From Chloroflexota bacterium (lineage in GTDB: Bacteria > Chloroflexota > Anaerolineae > Promineifilales > Promineifilaceae): a stretch of DNA of 64,000 bases. This document shows positions 38,265 through 46,587 of the stretch, piece after piece. Location: NCBI GenBank assembly GCA_022616275.1, contig JAKEFB010000182.1, positions 101,592 to 165,591 of the forward strand, written 5' to 3'. Positions within the stretch are counted from its first letter, which is position 1; the number at the start of each line of letters is the position of its first letter. The notes beneath the pieces were generated by a model that was given only the letters and a program-made list of their open reading frames with translations, made no database searches and was not told the origin of the DNA. A program made the translations under genes and the position numbers.

Positions 38265-38453
38265 TTGACCAGCCCCATAGAAAAATTGGTTGTCAGCCCC
38301 ATTCTCGTCGGCCGCACCGGCCAACTGGCAGCGCTTAACCGGCTGCGCGAGCTGGCCCACGACGGGCAGGGCCAGGTCGCGCTCCTCTTGGGGGAGGCCG
38401 GCATTGGCAAAACACGGCTCGTTGCCGAGACAAAGCAAGCGGCTAACTATTGA
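38265..38453 (+). pseudogene. Truncated AAA/STAND ATPase (N-terminal fragment)
   Basis: The 62-codon frame starts at TTG and encodes VGRTGQLAALNRLRELAHDG followed by a good Walker A (LLLGEAGIGKTRLVAE). This is the N-terminal edge of AAA_16-type ATPases found in adenylate cyclases and LuxR-like STAND regulators. It stops 17 codons after the lysine, where it runs into the 3' end of the antiporter gene on the other strand. No Walker B or sensor follows. It is most likely a gene remnant cut by the neighbouring gene. Confidence 0.65.
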
Positions 38454-40590
38454 AAACAATAACCGGACACGGCGCATCCTTCAGCACCCGCTCCACCCGT
38501 GGCCCCAGGAAAAGCCGGCCGGAGCCCGGCCGCACGTCCGTACCCAGAATAATTAAATCAACCTTTTTCTCCCGGGCCACGTCCAGGATAATGCTTTCCG
38601 GATCGGGACCCACCTGGACACGGGTGCCGGTGTGAATTCCTTGCGTCTGGCCAAGCTCGCGCAGCTCATCCACGATTTGATAGCCAACCCCTATCTGCGT
38701 CTTGAACATCTCCCCACTGGCGTCCAGGTGATATCTACCCGTATTTTCTACGATGACGTGCAGAATAGCGACTTCGTCACCGCTGTCCCAGGCCAGGGCA
38801 AAGCCCAGCTCGGCTGCCCGCCTGGCCGCCATGCTGCCATTCGTCGGCACCAGAATACACCTCGGCCGCCAGTCCTCCGGCACCCGCTGGCATTGGACCA
38901 CCATCGTTGGGCAGGGCGACAGCCGCACCAGGTAGTCCACCAGGGGTGTAAAAAGAATCTCTGAACTTCTACTGGCGTCCGAAGCGCCGAAAACAAGGAG
39001 ATCGTAATCCTTTTTCGCTTCGTCCAGAACGATGTCGGCCGGCTTAGAGCCTTCGACGACCTTCTTAACCACTTCTTTTTGCAAAAACATCTGGTTTAAA
39101 TGATTCAAGAAGGTCACCCCGGCCGCCCGGCCGCCCGGCTCGGCCACGTTCAAGAGCGTCAGGGAAAGCCTCGATTTGGCCCCCAGTTTTTCCAGAACGC
39201 GAGCCTCAATGGCCTGCACCGGAGCGCTGGCGCTGTGCTGCCGGACAGGTAAAAGAATGCGGTGAATATTGGCCACCAGGCTGCGCGCCGCCAGCTCCTC
39301 CTGGCGCAATCGTCTCAACTCCTGTTCTTCCGGCTTCACGTTTTTCAACACCCACCGCAAAGCCGGTGGCGCCATTAACGAGGTCGTCATAGCCATCAGG
39401 ACGATAATCGAAAACATATCCTGGGTCAGGATACCCAGGTTCAAACCAATGGTCGCAATAATAATCTCCATCGCCCCCCGCGCATTCAATCCCGCCCCAA
39501 AGCTAAGCGCCGTCCAATGGTCCCGGCCGCCGATTAACCGTGCCCCCGCATAGGCGCCGACGACCTTACCTATCGTCGCCACAGCGATCACCACCAGCGC
39601 CACCACGATGAGCTGCGGCTCAAACAGGTTGATGACGTTCACCTTGAGGCCGGCGACGGCGAAGAAAATCGGCGAAAAGATGCCCAGGGCCACGCTTTCC
39701 AGCTTTTGGCGAACAAACTCCGGCAGGCGCGGCATTTGCCCAAATAAGATACCCATGATGAAAGCGCCAAAGAGCGCCTCCAAACCGATAGCCTGAGTCA
39801 CGACGCCCCAGGCAAAGGCCATCACCACGACTAACGTGAGCAGCCGATTCTGGCTAATAACCTCATCCTGAACGAAGTCAAGCGCCCGTTTCACCAGCCA
39901 GCGGCCGGCCGTAAAGCTGATGGCCAGAAAAGCGGCCACCTTCAGGACAGATTGCAGGACAAAGCCGGCCGTCACCGCTTCACCGGAGGCCAGACCCAGG
40001 ATGACAGAAAGGACAATCCAGGCCGTCGTATCGTCAACCATGCCGGCCGCAATGATAGCCTGGCCAATGTCTCGCCGCATCAGGTTGAGGTCCATCAGCA
40101 CTTTGGCAATGACCGGAATCGCCGAGATAGACAGCGCTGCCGCCACAAACAGAGCGAAAACAAGCCGCTGATCGGGGTTGGCCAGTAGAAAGTCAGGCAG
40201 GTATAAACCGAGCATGAAACCGGTGGCAAAGGGCACGATCAGACCGCCTCCGGCCGCGCTAAGCGACATACGGGCGTGGCGCCGGATCAAAACCAGGTCT
40301 GTCTCCAGGCCGGTAATGAGCAACAGGAACATCACCCCCAGCAGGCTCACCACCTCTAGCAGATAACCCTGAACTGCTGTTTGTGGTACCAGCCACTGCC
40401 CCAGGCCGGGCAGCAGCGTGCTGAGAAAAGATGGCCCCAGCACAATGCCGGCCAGGATTTCGCCGACGACCGCCGGCTGGCCCAACCGCTGGGCGATTTC
40501 ACCCAGGGCCCTGGCCGCCAGCAGCAGAACGGCCACCTGAATCAGCAAAACCAGAACGTCATGGTGCGGTGCAGCGCCAAACGATTGCAT
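38443..40590 (-). CDS. CPA2-type cation:proton antiporter with C-terminal UspA domains
   Basis: 715 residues. The first 410 form a Na+/H+ exchanger domain of about twelve helices (IAQRLGQPAVVGEILAGIVLGP, LFLLITGLETDLVLIRRH, the GMVDDTTAWIVLSV acidic pair in helix 5, FGAGLNARGAMEII). The last 260 hold two universal-stress-like domains (ILLPVRQHSASAPVQAIEA; CILVPTNGSMAARRAAELGF, DLIILGTDVRPGSGRLFLG), which may bind nucleotide and gate transport. Start: ATG 40590 with AAGGAG upstream. It is divergent from the SulP gene. Confidence 0.92.
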   Translation of the reverse strand: MQSFGAAPHHDVLVLLIQVAVLLLAARALGEIAQRLGQPAVVGEILAGIVLGPSFLSTLLPGLGQWLVPQTAVQGYLLEVVSLLGVMFLLLITGLETDLVLIRRHARMSLSAAGGGLIVPFATGFMLGLYLPDFLLANPDQRLVFALFVAAALSISAIPVIAKVLMDLNLMRRDIGQAIIAAGMVDDTTAWIVLSVILGLASGEAVTAGFVLQSVLKVAAFLAISFTAGRWLVKRALDFVQDEVISQNRLLTLVVVMAFAWGVVTQAIGLEALFGAFIMGILFGQMPRLPEFVRQKLESVALGIFSPIFFAVAGLKVNVINLFEPQLIVVALVVIAVATIGKVVGAYAGARLIGGRDHWTALSFGAGLNARGAMEIIIATIGLNLGILTQDMFSIIVLMAMTTSLMAPPALRWVLKNVKPEEQELRRLRQEELAARSLVANIHRILLPVRQHSASAPVQAIEARVLEKLGAKSRLSLTLLNVAEPGGRAAGVTFLNHLNQMFLQKEVVKKVVEGSKPADIVLDEAKKDYDLLVFGASDASRSSEILFTPLVDYLVRLSPCPTMVVQCQRVPEDWRPRCILVPTNGSMAARRAAELGFALAWDSGDEVAILHVIVENTGRYHLDASGEMFKTQIGVGYQIVDELRELGQTQGIHTGTRVQVGPDPESIILDVAREKKVDLIILGTDVRPGSGRLFLGPRVERVLKDAPCPVIVFNS

Positions 40591-40768
40591 CCAAACGTCA
40601 CTCCTTCACCTTGTCAGGTATATCTTTATTTGCCGCCACGAACCGACAGTCATAATATAACAATAGCTTTGAACGGCATGGTTCACCGGCCTCGACGAAT
40701 GAACGGCCATCGTCCATCGTCTGTCGTCAAACCATAAAGCCAATCTGAACCAAACCCATCGAACAATT

Positions 40769-42946
40769 ATGTCTCACCTTGTCAAAGCGAACGAAAAGAA
40801 CCCTTTAACCGAGACGCGGTCCATCCTCAACTCCGTATTATCCTACTTCCTCCAGCCCGTCCGTTCGCTCCGAACTTACGACCGCCGCAACCTCCGGCCG
40901 GACCTGCTGGCCGGAGCCACAGGGGCCATTACCTTGCTGCCCCAGGCCATCGCCTTCTCCCTGATCGCCGAACTGCCCCCGGAAATGGGCCTCTACGCGG
41001 CCATCGTCGGCACCATCATCGGTGCTCTCTGGGGTTCTTCGCGCCAGATGATAACCGCGCCAACCAATACCACCTCCCTGTTGGTGCTCTCCGCCCTGCT
41101 AAACGCCGTCGTACCCGGCGACAATCAATTTTTCGTCGTCGCCAGCCTCTTAGCCCTCATGGTTGGCGCTCTCCAGTTGATCATGGGCCTGGCCCGTTTA
41201 GGCATGTTGGTCAATTTTGTCTCCCACTCCGTCATCATCGGCTTTGCCAGCGGGGCCGGCGTCCTGATTGCCCTTCAGCAGTTGCGCCCCCTGTTGGGCC
41301 TGGCCTTCACCAGCCGCAACTCGCTGGAAACATTGTACAACGTTTTTCTCCACCTGGCCGACACCCACGCGCCCACGGCCGCCCTGGGCATCGGCACTAT
41401 GCTTATCGTCCTGATCTTGCGCAAAACCAAACCGGGCCTGCCGGCCGCCCCCACCGGCCTCATTCTCGCCGGCCTGGTCACCTTCATCCTCAAGCTCGAC
41501 CGGGCCGGCGTCCAGGTCCTCGGCTCCTTGCCCGGTGGCTTCCCCCCGCTGGCCGACCTCTCCGTCCTGGCCGACCTGGACCTGCTCGCCCCCCTGGCCA
41601 CCGGCGCTTTTGCCCTGGCCGCCATTGGGCTGGTCCAGACGGCCGCCGTCAGCCGCTCCCTGGCCAACCACACCGGCCAGCGCCTGGACAGCAACCAGGA
41701 ATTTGTCGGCCAGGGCCTGGCCAACCTGGCCGTAGGTTTCTTCTCCGGCTATCCCGCCGCCGGCTCCTTCTCCGCCTCGGCCGTCAACTTCCGGGCCGGC
41801 GCCAGATCACCGTTGGCCGCCATCTTCACCGGCCTGTTCGTCCTGGCCGCCACCTCCCTCCTGGCCCCCCTGGCCGCCTACCTGCCGCGCGCCGCCCTGG
41901 CCGGCGTCCTCGTCCTCACCGCTTACGGCATGATGGACTGGAAAGAAATCGCCCGCATCTGGCGCGGCGGCCGGGGCGACGCCGTCATTATGGTCGTGAC
42001 CCTCTCCGGCACGCTCTTCTTAAAGCTGGAATTTGCCGTCTTGAGCGGCATTTTGCTCTCCTTCGCCCTTTACATCCTCCGCACCAGCACGCCGCGCGTC
42101 CAGGCGGTCGTACCCGACGAAACCTTCCGGCATTTCGTCCACCGGCCGGACAAGCCCCTCTGTCCTCAACTGGCCATCCTCAACATCGAGGGCGACCTCT
42201 ACTTTGGCGCCGCCTACCACGTCGAGCAGGCAATCCAACAGTACATCGCCCAACACCCCTACCAACGTTTCTTCCTGCTGCGCATGCAAAACATCAACCA
42301 CTGCGACTTGAGCGGCGTAGAAATGCTGGAAAACATCATCCAGCAGACCAGGAACCGGGGCGGCGACGTCTACATGGTCCACCTGCGCGACGCCGTTCTG
42401 GCCGTCATGAAGTCGAGCGGTTTTTACGACTACCTGGGGGCCGACCACTTCCTCTCCGACGACGGGGCCATTGAACACCTTTTTTACAAGGTCTTAGACC
42501 CGGCCATCTGCATCTACGAAAGCAACGTGCGCGTTTTCAAGGAGTGCCAGAATTTGCCCCGGCCGGATTACCCCGTCTCCATTTCCCGGCCAACCAACGC
42601 TCGCCGAAGCCCCGTCGCCCGCCTGTCGCCCCAGGAATTGTGGCGCGGCGTATACAACCGGGAAAGCATTCCCCTCCTCGTCCTCGACGTGCGCGAGCCC
42701 CGCGAATTCAAACGAGGCCACATTCCCGGGGCCCAGTCAGCCCCGTTGTTGGCGCTGGTTGACCGTCTCCAGGAACTCCCGCCCGATAGCCGCTTCGTCC
42801 TCGTTTGTCGCGCCGGCTGGCGCAGCCTGCAGGCCGCCCACATCTTACAGGAGAAAGGCTACACCCGTCTGGCCGTTCTGGAGGGCGGCATGGTCGCCTG
42901 GGAAGCCGCCAAACTCCCCGAAGCCGTCGAATACCCCCACGCCTAA
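40769..42946 (+). CDS. SulP anion transporter with STAS and rhodanese domains
   Basis: 725 residues. SulP membrane domain (about 35-440: LRPDLLAGATGAITLLPQAI, MGLYAAIVGTIIGALWGSS, GLANLAVGFFSGYPAAGSFS) is followed by a STAS domain (about 465-570: PQLAILNIEGDLYFGAAYHV, INHCDLSGVEMLENI). The C-terminal rhodanese domain (about 620-720: LLVLDVREPREFKRGHIPGA) carries the active-site cysteine C680 in VLVCRAGWRS. It probably imports sulfate or bicarbonate with proton or sodium. The rhodanese may handle a sulfur species or act as a regulatory anion-binding module (inference). The three-part fusion is less common than SulP-STAS. Confidence 0.92.
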   Translation: MSHLVKANEKNPLTETRSILNSVLSYFLQPVRSLRTYDRRNLRPDLLAGATGAITLLPQAIAFSLIAELPPEMGLYAAIVGTIIGALWGSSRQMITAPTNTTSLLVLSALLNAVVPGDNQFFVVASLLALMVGALQLIMGLARLGMLVNFVSHSVIIGFASGAGVLIALQQLRPLLGLAFTSRNSLETLYNVFLHLADTHAPTAALGIGTMLIVLILRKTKPGLPAAPTGLILAGLVTFILKLDRAGVQVLGSLPGGFPPLADLSVLADLDLLAPLATGAFALAAIGLVQTAAVSRSLANHTGQRLDSNQEFVGQGLANLAVGFFSGYPAAGSFSASAVNFRAGARSPLAAIFTGLFVLAATSLLAPLAAYLPRAALAGVLVLTAYGMMDWKEIARIWRGGRGDAVIMVVTLSGTLFLKLEFAVLSGILLSFALYILRTSTPRVQAVVPDETFRHFVHRPDKPLCPQLAILNIEGDLYFGAAYHVEQAIQQYIAQHPYQRFFLLRMQNINHCDLSGVEMLENIIQQTRNRGGDVYMVHLRDAVLAVMKSSGFYDYLGADHFLSDDGAIEHLFYKVLDPAICIYESNVRVFKECQNLPRPDYPVSISRPTNARRSPVARLSPQELWRGVYNRESIPLLVLDVREPREFKRGHIPGAQSAPLLALVDRLQELPPDSRFVLVCRAGWRSLQAAHILQEKGYTRLAVLEGGMVAWEAAKLPEAVEYPHA

Positions 42947-42970
42947 CCTGTACAGCCCCCAACCGGCCGG

Positions 42971-43738
42971 CTAGACATTTTCCAGCCAGCCTTCAGCTTC
43001 CTCGATTCGTGCCGCCTGTTCACTGTTCAGCCCAAACTCCTCGTAGCGTAGCCGCTCGGGCAAGGGGCGGAGCCGGGCCGTAAGCGCCGCCTTGATGGCC
43101 ATTACCTCGGCATCAGTGAGGAGGGGGTTCACGTAAATGGTTTCGTCGGTGTGGGGGAGTGGGACCTGCCGGCAGTAGCGGGGCTCTTCCGACGGCAAGA
43201 TCGTGGTCCTGGTAACACTAACCACGTAGGCGAAGCGGACCTGCTGTTCCCGTCCGCCCCGGGTCACGATCTGCCAGAACCCGCTCGGCAGTGGCTCCGG
43301 GTCCAGCGCCAGGGCCTTGCGGACCTCAATGAAAGGCTGCCCATCCTTGTCGGTGGCCACAACACCATAGCGGACCTCGTACAAGATCACTTCCTCGTCG
43401 TAGCGGGCCTGGGCTTCCTGGAAGACCTGGTAATTGTGTTCAGTAACCTGGTGAAGATCGGCCAGGTACTTTTTGAAGGCTTGAAAGTACTGATATTCGG
43501 CCGTGGTGGGAATCAGGCAGTTGGTCGCCTCAACCTCAAGCCAGTTCTCCCTGGCCGTGCCCAGGGCCAGCTCCAGGTCGTCGGCCCTGCGAATGTCAAA
43601 GTCACCGTCGTGGTCAAAAACGTCGGAGAAAACTGCCACCTGGTAGCGCTCCAGGTCCCATTCCAGCGCCACCCGGGCGACCAGGTAACGATCCAGTTGG
43701 TAGCCCTGGCCTGAAATAGATACAAACACGGCCGCCAT
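42971..43738 (-). CDS. Unknown protein, C-terminal part of a frameshifted gene
   Basis: 255 codons from the ATG at 43738. The sequence (VFVSISGQGYQLDRYLVARVAL, DFDIRRADDLELALGTAREN, TEHNYQVFQEAQARYDEEVI) resembles no family I can name; a coiled coil sits near residues 90-120. It appears to continue the protein encoded in another frame by 43614-44012. That frame runs in with EPRIALTIPGPDGG just where this one takes over with RVFVSISGQG-like sequence. A single-base shift near 43725-43740 would join them into one protein of about 350 residues. It could be a pseudogene, a sequencing or assembly error, or programmed slippage. Confidence 0.6.
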   Translation of the reverse strand: MAAVFVSISGQGYQLDRYLVARVALEWDLERYQVAVFSDVFDHDGDFDIRRADDLELALGTARENWLEVEATNCLIPTTAEYQYFQAFKKYLADLHQVTEHNYQVFQEAQARYDEEVILYEVRYGVVATDKDGQPFIEVRKALALDPEPLPSGFWQIVTRGGREQQVRFAYVVSVTRTTILPSEEPRYCRQVPLPHTDETIYVNPLLTDAEVMAIKAALTARLRPLPERLRYEEFGLNSEQAARIEEAEGWLENV

Positions 43739-44012
43739 CGGGGCCAGGTATAGTCAAAGCTATCCGGGGCTCGCTCCCAGGGTGCATTGTCTCGCCGGGC
43801 GCCAGGGAGTCCAGGGGAAGGTAGGCCAGCAGAAAAGCCGGTAATTGGTCGCAGACAGCTTTTTTAAGCGCCCGCCACGCCGTGACAAAACCGGCCGCCT
43901 GGGCCTGTCGCTTCCCCTCTTCGGCCACCCGCTTCGCCGCGTGCATCTCTTGCAGTCGTCGCCGGCCAGCCTGGACAATATCAATCATGTCACTGGGTAC
44001 TCGTTGAGTCAT
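43614..44012 (-). CDS. Unknown protein, N-terminal part of the same frameshifted gene
   Basis: 132 codons, of which only the first 90 or so look like real protein: VQAGRRRLQEMHAAKRVAEEG, AAGFVTAWRALKKAVCDQLP, LAYLPLDSLAPGETMHPGSE. After PGPDGGRVCIYF the frame degenerates to Gly/Pro-rich sequence typical of out-of-frame reading in this GC-rich DNA. The other frame (42971-43738) then carries conserved-looking sequence. The real product of an intact gene would start here and end at 42971. Confidence 0.5.
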   Translation of the reverse strand: MTQRVPSDMIDIVQAGRRRLQEMHAAKRVAEEGKRQAQAAGFVTAWRALKKAVCDQLPAFLLAYLPLDSLAPGETMHPGSEPRIALTIPGPDGGRVCIYFRPGLPTGSLPGRPGGAGMGPGALPGGSFLRRF

Positions 44013-44127
44013 CCTTTATTCCTAAGAAGTTATCAGCTTGTGATCGTCGAGGCTTTGGCGTGCTTATTATTATCATAGCGAGAAGCACAGCCCTGATAAA
44101 TAGGACTCTTGGACGGAAAGGCACGAC

Positions 44128-44156
44128 TTGACACAATCCAGAGCTATAAGTATCAT
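44128..44156 (+). promoter_or_regulatory. Strong sigma70-type promoter
   Basis: TTGACA (44128-44133, perfect -35), a 17-base spacer and TATCAT (44151-44156, five of six) direct transcription toward the dehydrogenase gene, leaving a leader of about 115 bases. It is the best consensus promoter I found in the window. Confidence 0.65.
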
Positions 44157-44278
44157 GCCGCACGACACGCCCAAAGCTTGTCACGCTTACAGGAGACCAC
44201 GTGAGCTACGGCCCACCACAAATAAACGAAAAAGCTGATAGCTTAAAGCTAACAGCTACTGACTCAGGAGAACAAAAC

Positions 44279-44959
44279 ATGAAAATCGGCATTATGGGCA
44301 CAGGCATAGTCGGGCAAACCATTGCCGCGAAGCTGGCCCAAATCGGTCACGAAGTAATGATCGGCACCCGCGACACGGCCGCCACCCTCGCCCACAGCGA
44401 ACCGGACAGGTACGGCAATCCCCCCGTTGCCGTCTGGCTGCAGCAGCACCCCACGGTGCAGTTAGGCGCCTTTTCCCAGGCGGCCGCCCACGGCCAACTC
44501 CTCATCAACGCCACCAACGGGGCCGCCTCCCTGGACGCCCTCCACGCCGCCGGCGAAGCCAACCTCAACGGAAAAATCCTCATGGACATTTCCAACGCCC
44601 TCGACTTCTCCCAACTGCCCCCCATCCTCTTCGTCTGCAACACCGACTCCCTGGGCGAGCAAATCCAGCGCGCCTTTCCCAACCTCAAAGTCGTCAAGAC
44701 CCTCAACACCGTCACTGCCAGCCTGATGGTAGACCCCGGCCAGCTTGCCGGCGGCGACCACCACATCTTCGTCAGCGGCAACGACCCCGAAGCCAAAGCC
44801 CAGGTCACCCGCTACCTCCAGGATTGGTTCGGCTGGCAACACGTCCTCGACCTCGGCGACATCACCAGCGCCCGCGCGGCCGAAATGCTCATGCCCTTCT
44901 GGCTCCGCGTCTGGGGCGCTCTGCAACGCCCCATCTTCAACGTCAAGGTCGTCTCTTAA
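44279..44959 (+). CDS. NADP/F420-dependent oxidoreductase-like Rossmann protein
   Basis: 226 residues. The N-terminal NAD(P)-binding fold reads MKIGIMGTGIVGQTIAAKLA (GxGxxG), with GTRD after strand 2 where the Arg favours NADP. ISNALDF, KVVKTLNTVTASLMVDP and HHIFVSGNDPEAKAQVTRYL are typical of the NADPH-dependent F420 reductase-like family (F420_oxidored). Many members with this architecture do not use F420, so the cofactor is uncertain. AGGAG precedes the ATG by about nine bases, which excludes the longer in-frame starts. A rearranged copy of its last 26 codons lies at 59754-59833. Confidence 0.85.
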   Translation: MKIGIMGTGIVGQTIAAKLAQIGHEVMIGTRDTAATLAHSEPDRYGNPPVAVWLQQHPTVQLGAFSQAAAHGQLLINATNGAASLDALHAAGEANLNGKILMDISNALDFSQLPPILFVCNTDSLGEQIQRAFPNLKVVKTLNTVTASLMVDPGQLAGGDHHIFVSGNDPEAKAQVTRYLQDWFGWQHVLDLGDITSARAAEMLMPFWLRVWGALQRPIFNVKVVS

Positions 44960-45017
44960 TACCCTATCACCGTCCCCGCCGCCCCTCCGGCCGGAACGCT
45001 ACACCGGCCATTCCCCC

Positions 45018-45070
45018 AACGTGTTTCAACACGTTTTCCGTTTTAGCCTGCGAATTCATTCGTAGGCTAA
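45018..45070. terminator. Two hairpins between convergent genes
   Basis: AACGTGTT-TC-AACACGTT (45018-45035) is followed by TTCCGTTTT and fits an intrinsic terminator for the plus-strand dehydrogenase. TTAGCCTGCGAA (45043-45054) pairs with TTCGTAGGCTAA (45059-45070), 12 bp with one G-U, directly after the stop of the minus-strand TIR gene, and could serve either strand. Confidence 0.55.
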
Positions 45071-45071
45071 A

Positions 45072-46421
45072 TTAACCAAACGCCTGCGGCCGCTTCCCCC
45101 TTACATACTCCGCCAACGTCTGCACCCCACCCGGCCGCCGCCGCTCAAAATACGCCACCAATTCCCGCGCCTTGTCCCGCTTTCCCTCTCCCGGCAGCTC
45201 CTCGTACTCCACGCTCAGCTCAAAACACAGGTCCCGCAACTCGCTGTCGTTAAAATACCGCACCAGCACATCCTGCAGCCGCACCCGCTCCTCCACTGCC
45301 CGGCCGGCCCCCTCGCCCGGCCGCTCGCTCAAAATCGCCGCCGGCGTCGGCGCCGCCTGGTCCGTCTTCAAGTCCCGCAACAACCGCTGGAACCCCGCCT
45401 GGTACTCGTCGTGCTCCTTCCACCGCCGGAAGTCCCCAATCTGCCGCGTACGCCGCACGTGCGCTGCCCAGCCCGCCTTGGCCACCATCACCGCCTCGTC
45501 AATCCGGATCGGGAACAGCACCACCTTCTCCTGCTCCCGCTCCTTCTCCATCGCCGTCTCCACCTCGTGCTCCACCCAGTCGCTCTCCACCGACGCCTCC
45601 GACAGCACCAGCAACAACTTATCATGCAGCCGGATAGATTCGTCAATCCTCACTCGGAACCGCTCCCCAATCTTCAAGTCCTCCGGCGCATACCAACAAC
45701 GCACCCCGTTGTTTTGCAGGTCAGCGTAGAGTTGTTGGGCAAACGCCTCATCCTTGCTCGAATAACTGATAAACACCGAATAATACTCAATCGCCTGGCC
45801 CACGAGCGAGCCAACGTAGGCAATAAAGTTCTCCGGCACCCCCGCCCCCCGCAAGAAGCTCTCCGGTATCTTCCCCCCGGAGCGGTAAATCGTATCAATC
45901 CCAATCGTAGAAGGGCCATCATGTCTTACTTCCTCCAGCCCCTTAACCTCGCTGAGGTCTACATCCGCGAATATAGTCCAGCCTATCCATACTCCACTAA
46001 ACTCTGCCTCGCTCAGGTCCGCCTCGCTGAGGTCCGCCCCGCTGAGACCCGCTCCACTGAGGTCCGCCCTGATGAGGTTTGCCCCGTGGAGGTCCGCCCC
46101 GATAAGGTCCGCCCAAAAGAGATCCGCCCCGCTAAGGTCTGCCCCGCTGAAGTCCGTCCCGAAGAGATCCGCCTCACGGAGGTTCGCCGCACGGAGGTCC
46201 GCCCCACTGAGGTCCGCCTCGCGGAGGTCCACCTTATTAAGGTTCGCCCTGTTGAGGTTCGCCCCGTTGAGGTTTACTCCGAAGAGGTCTGCCTCGCTGA
46301 AGTCTTCCTCACTTAAGTCTGCCTCACTCAGGTCTGGTTGCACACTGGGGTTATCCTCTCGCCACCGGTTCCAAACCTCCACCCCCTGCTTCAGAATTGC
46401 CAGATGTTCTTCGTTAGCCAT
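45072..46421 (-). CDS. Pentapeptide-repeat + TIR + EAD-type effector protein
   Basis: 449 residues in three parts. Residues about 30-145 are pentapeptide repeats (ADLSEADLSEED, GANLNRANLNKVDLREADLS), a beta-helix scaffold. Residues about 205-335 are a TIR domain (YYSVFISYSSKDEAFAQQLY, GVRCWYAPEDLKIGER, LLLVLSEASVESDWVEHEVE), with the Glu of WVEHE where TIR NADases have their catalytic residue. The C-terminal 70 residues (DVLVRYFNDSELRDLCFELS, GKRDKARELVAYFERRRPGG) look like a Death-like effector-associated domain of the EAD7 kind, a docking module in bacterial conflict systems. I start at ATG 46421 (MANEEHL); 46445 is possible. It is probably an abortive-infection effector; partners are not adjacent. 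Confidence 0.85.
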   Translation of the reverse strand: MANEEHLAILKQGVEVWNRWREDNPSVQPDLSEADLSEEDFSEADLFGVNLNGANLNRANLNKVDLREADLSGADLRAANLREADLFGTDFSGADLSGADLFWADLIGADLHGANLIRADLSGAGLSGADLSEADLSEAEFSGVWIGWTIFADVDLSEVKGLEEVRHDGPSTIGIDTIYRSGGKIPESFLRGAGVPENFIAYVGSLVGQAIEYYSVFISYSSKDEAFAQQLYADLQNNGVRCWYAPEDLKIGERFRVRIDESIRLHDKLLLVLSEASVESDWVEHEVETAMEKEREQEKVVLFPIRIDEAVMVAKAGWAAHVRRTRQIGDFRRWKEHDEYQAGFQRLLRDLKTDQAAPTPAAILSERPGEGAGRAVEERVRLQDVLVRYFNDSELRDLCFELSVEYEELPGEGKRDKARELVAYFERRRPGGVQTLAEYVRGKRPQAFG

Positions 46422-46587
46422 CGTTACATCCCCAAAACCACACAACTACCCATCCCAAACCTTCACCGTCAAAGACGGCCCCAGGATCGCAGGCCTCCCC
46501 GCCCTGGGCAGCGCACTTAACGGGCAGGTCAGTCTCGATGATTGAATCCAAAAACCGTTAAGCACTCGGCTACGTGGCCTTCAGCGT

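Noticed and set aside
45411-46316. 301-codon plus-strand frame opposite the TIR gene
   Set aside because: It reads as a regular VRPAEVRL-type repeat, which is simply the antisense of the pentapeptide-coding repeat. There is no ribosome site.
46446-46587. Gene in the gap between the TIR and HEPN-like genes
   Set aside because: All frames are short and lack starts with ribosome sites. The sequence resembles decayed GC-rich coding DNA, but nothing can be identified.
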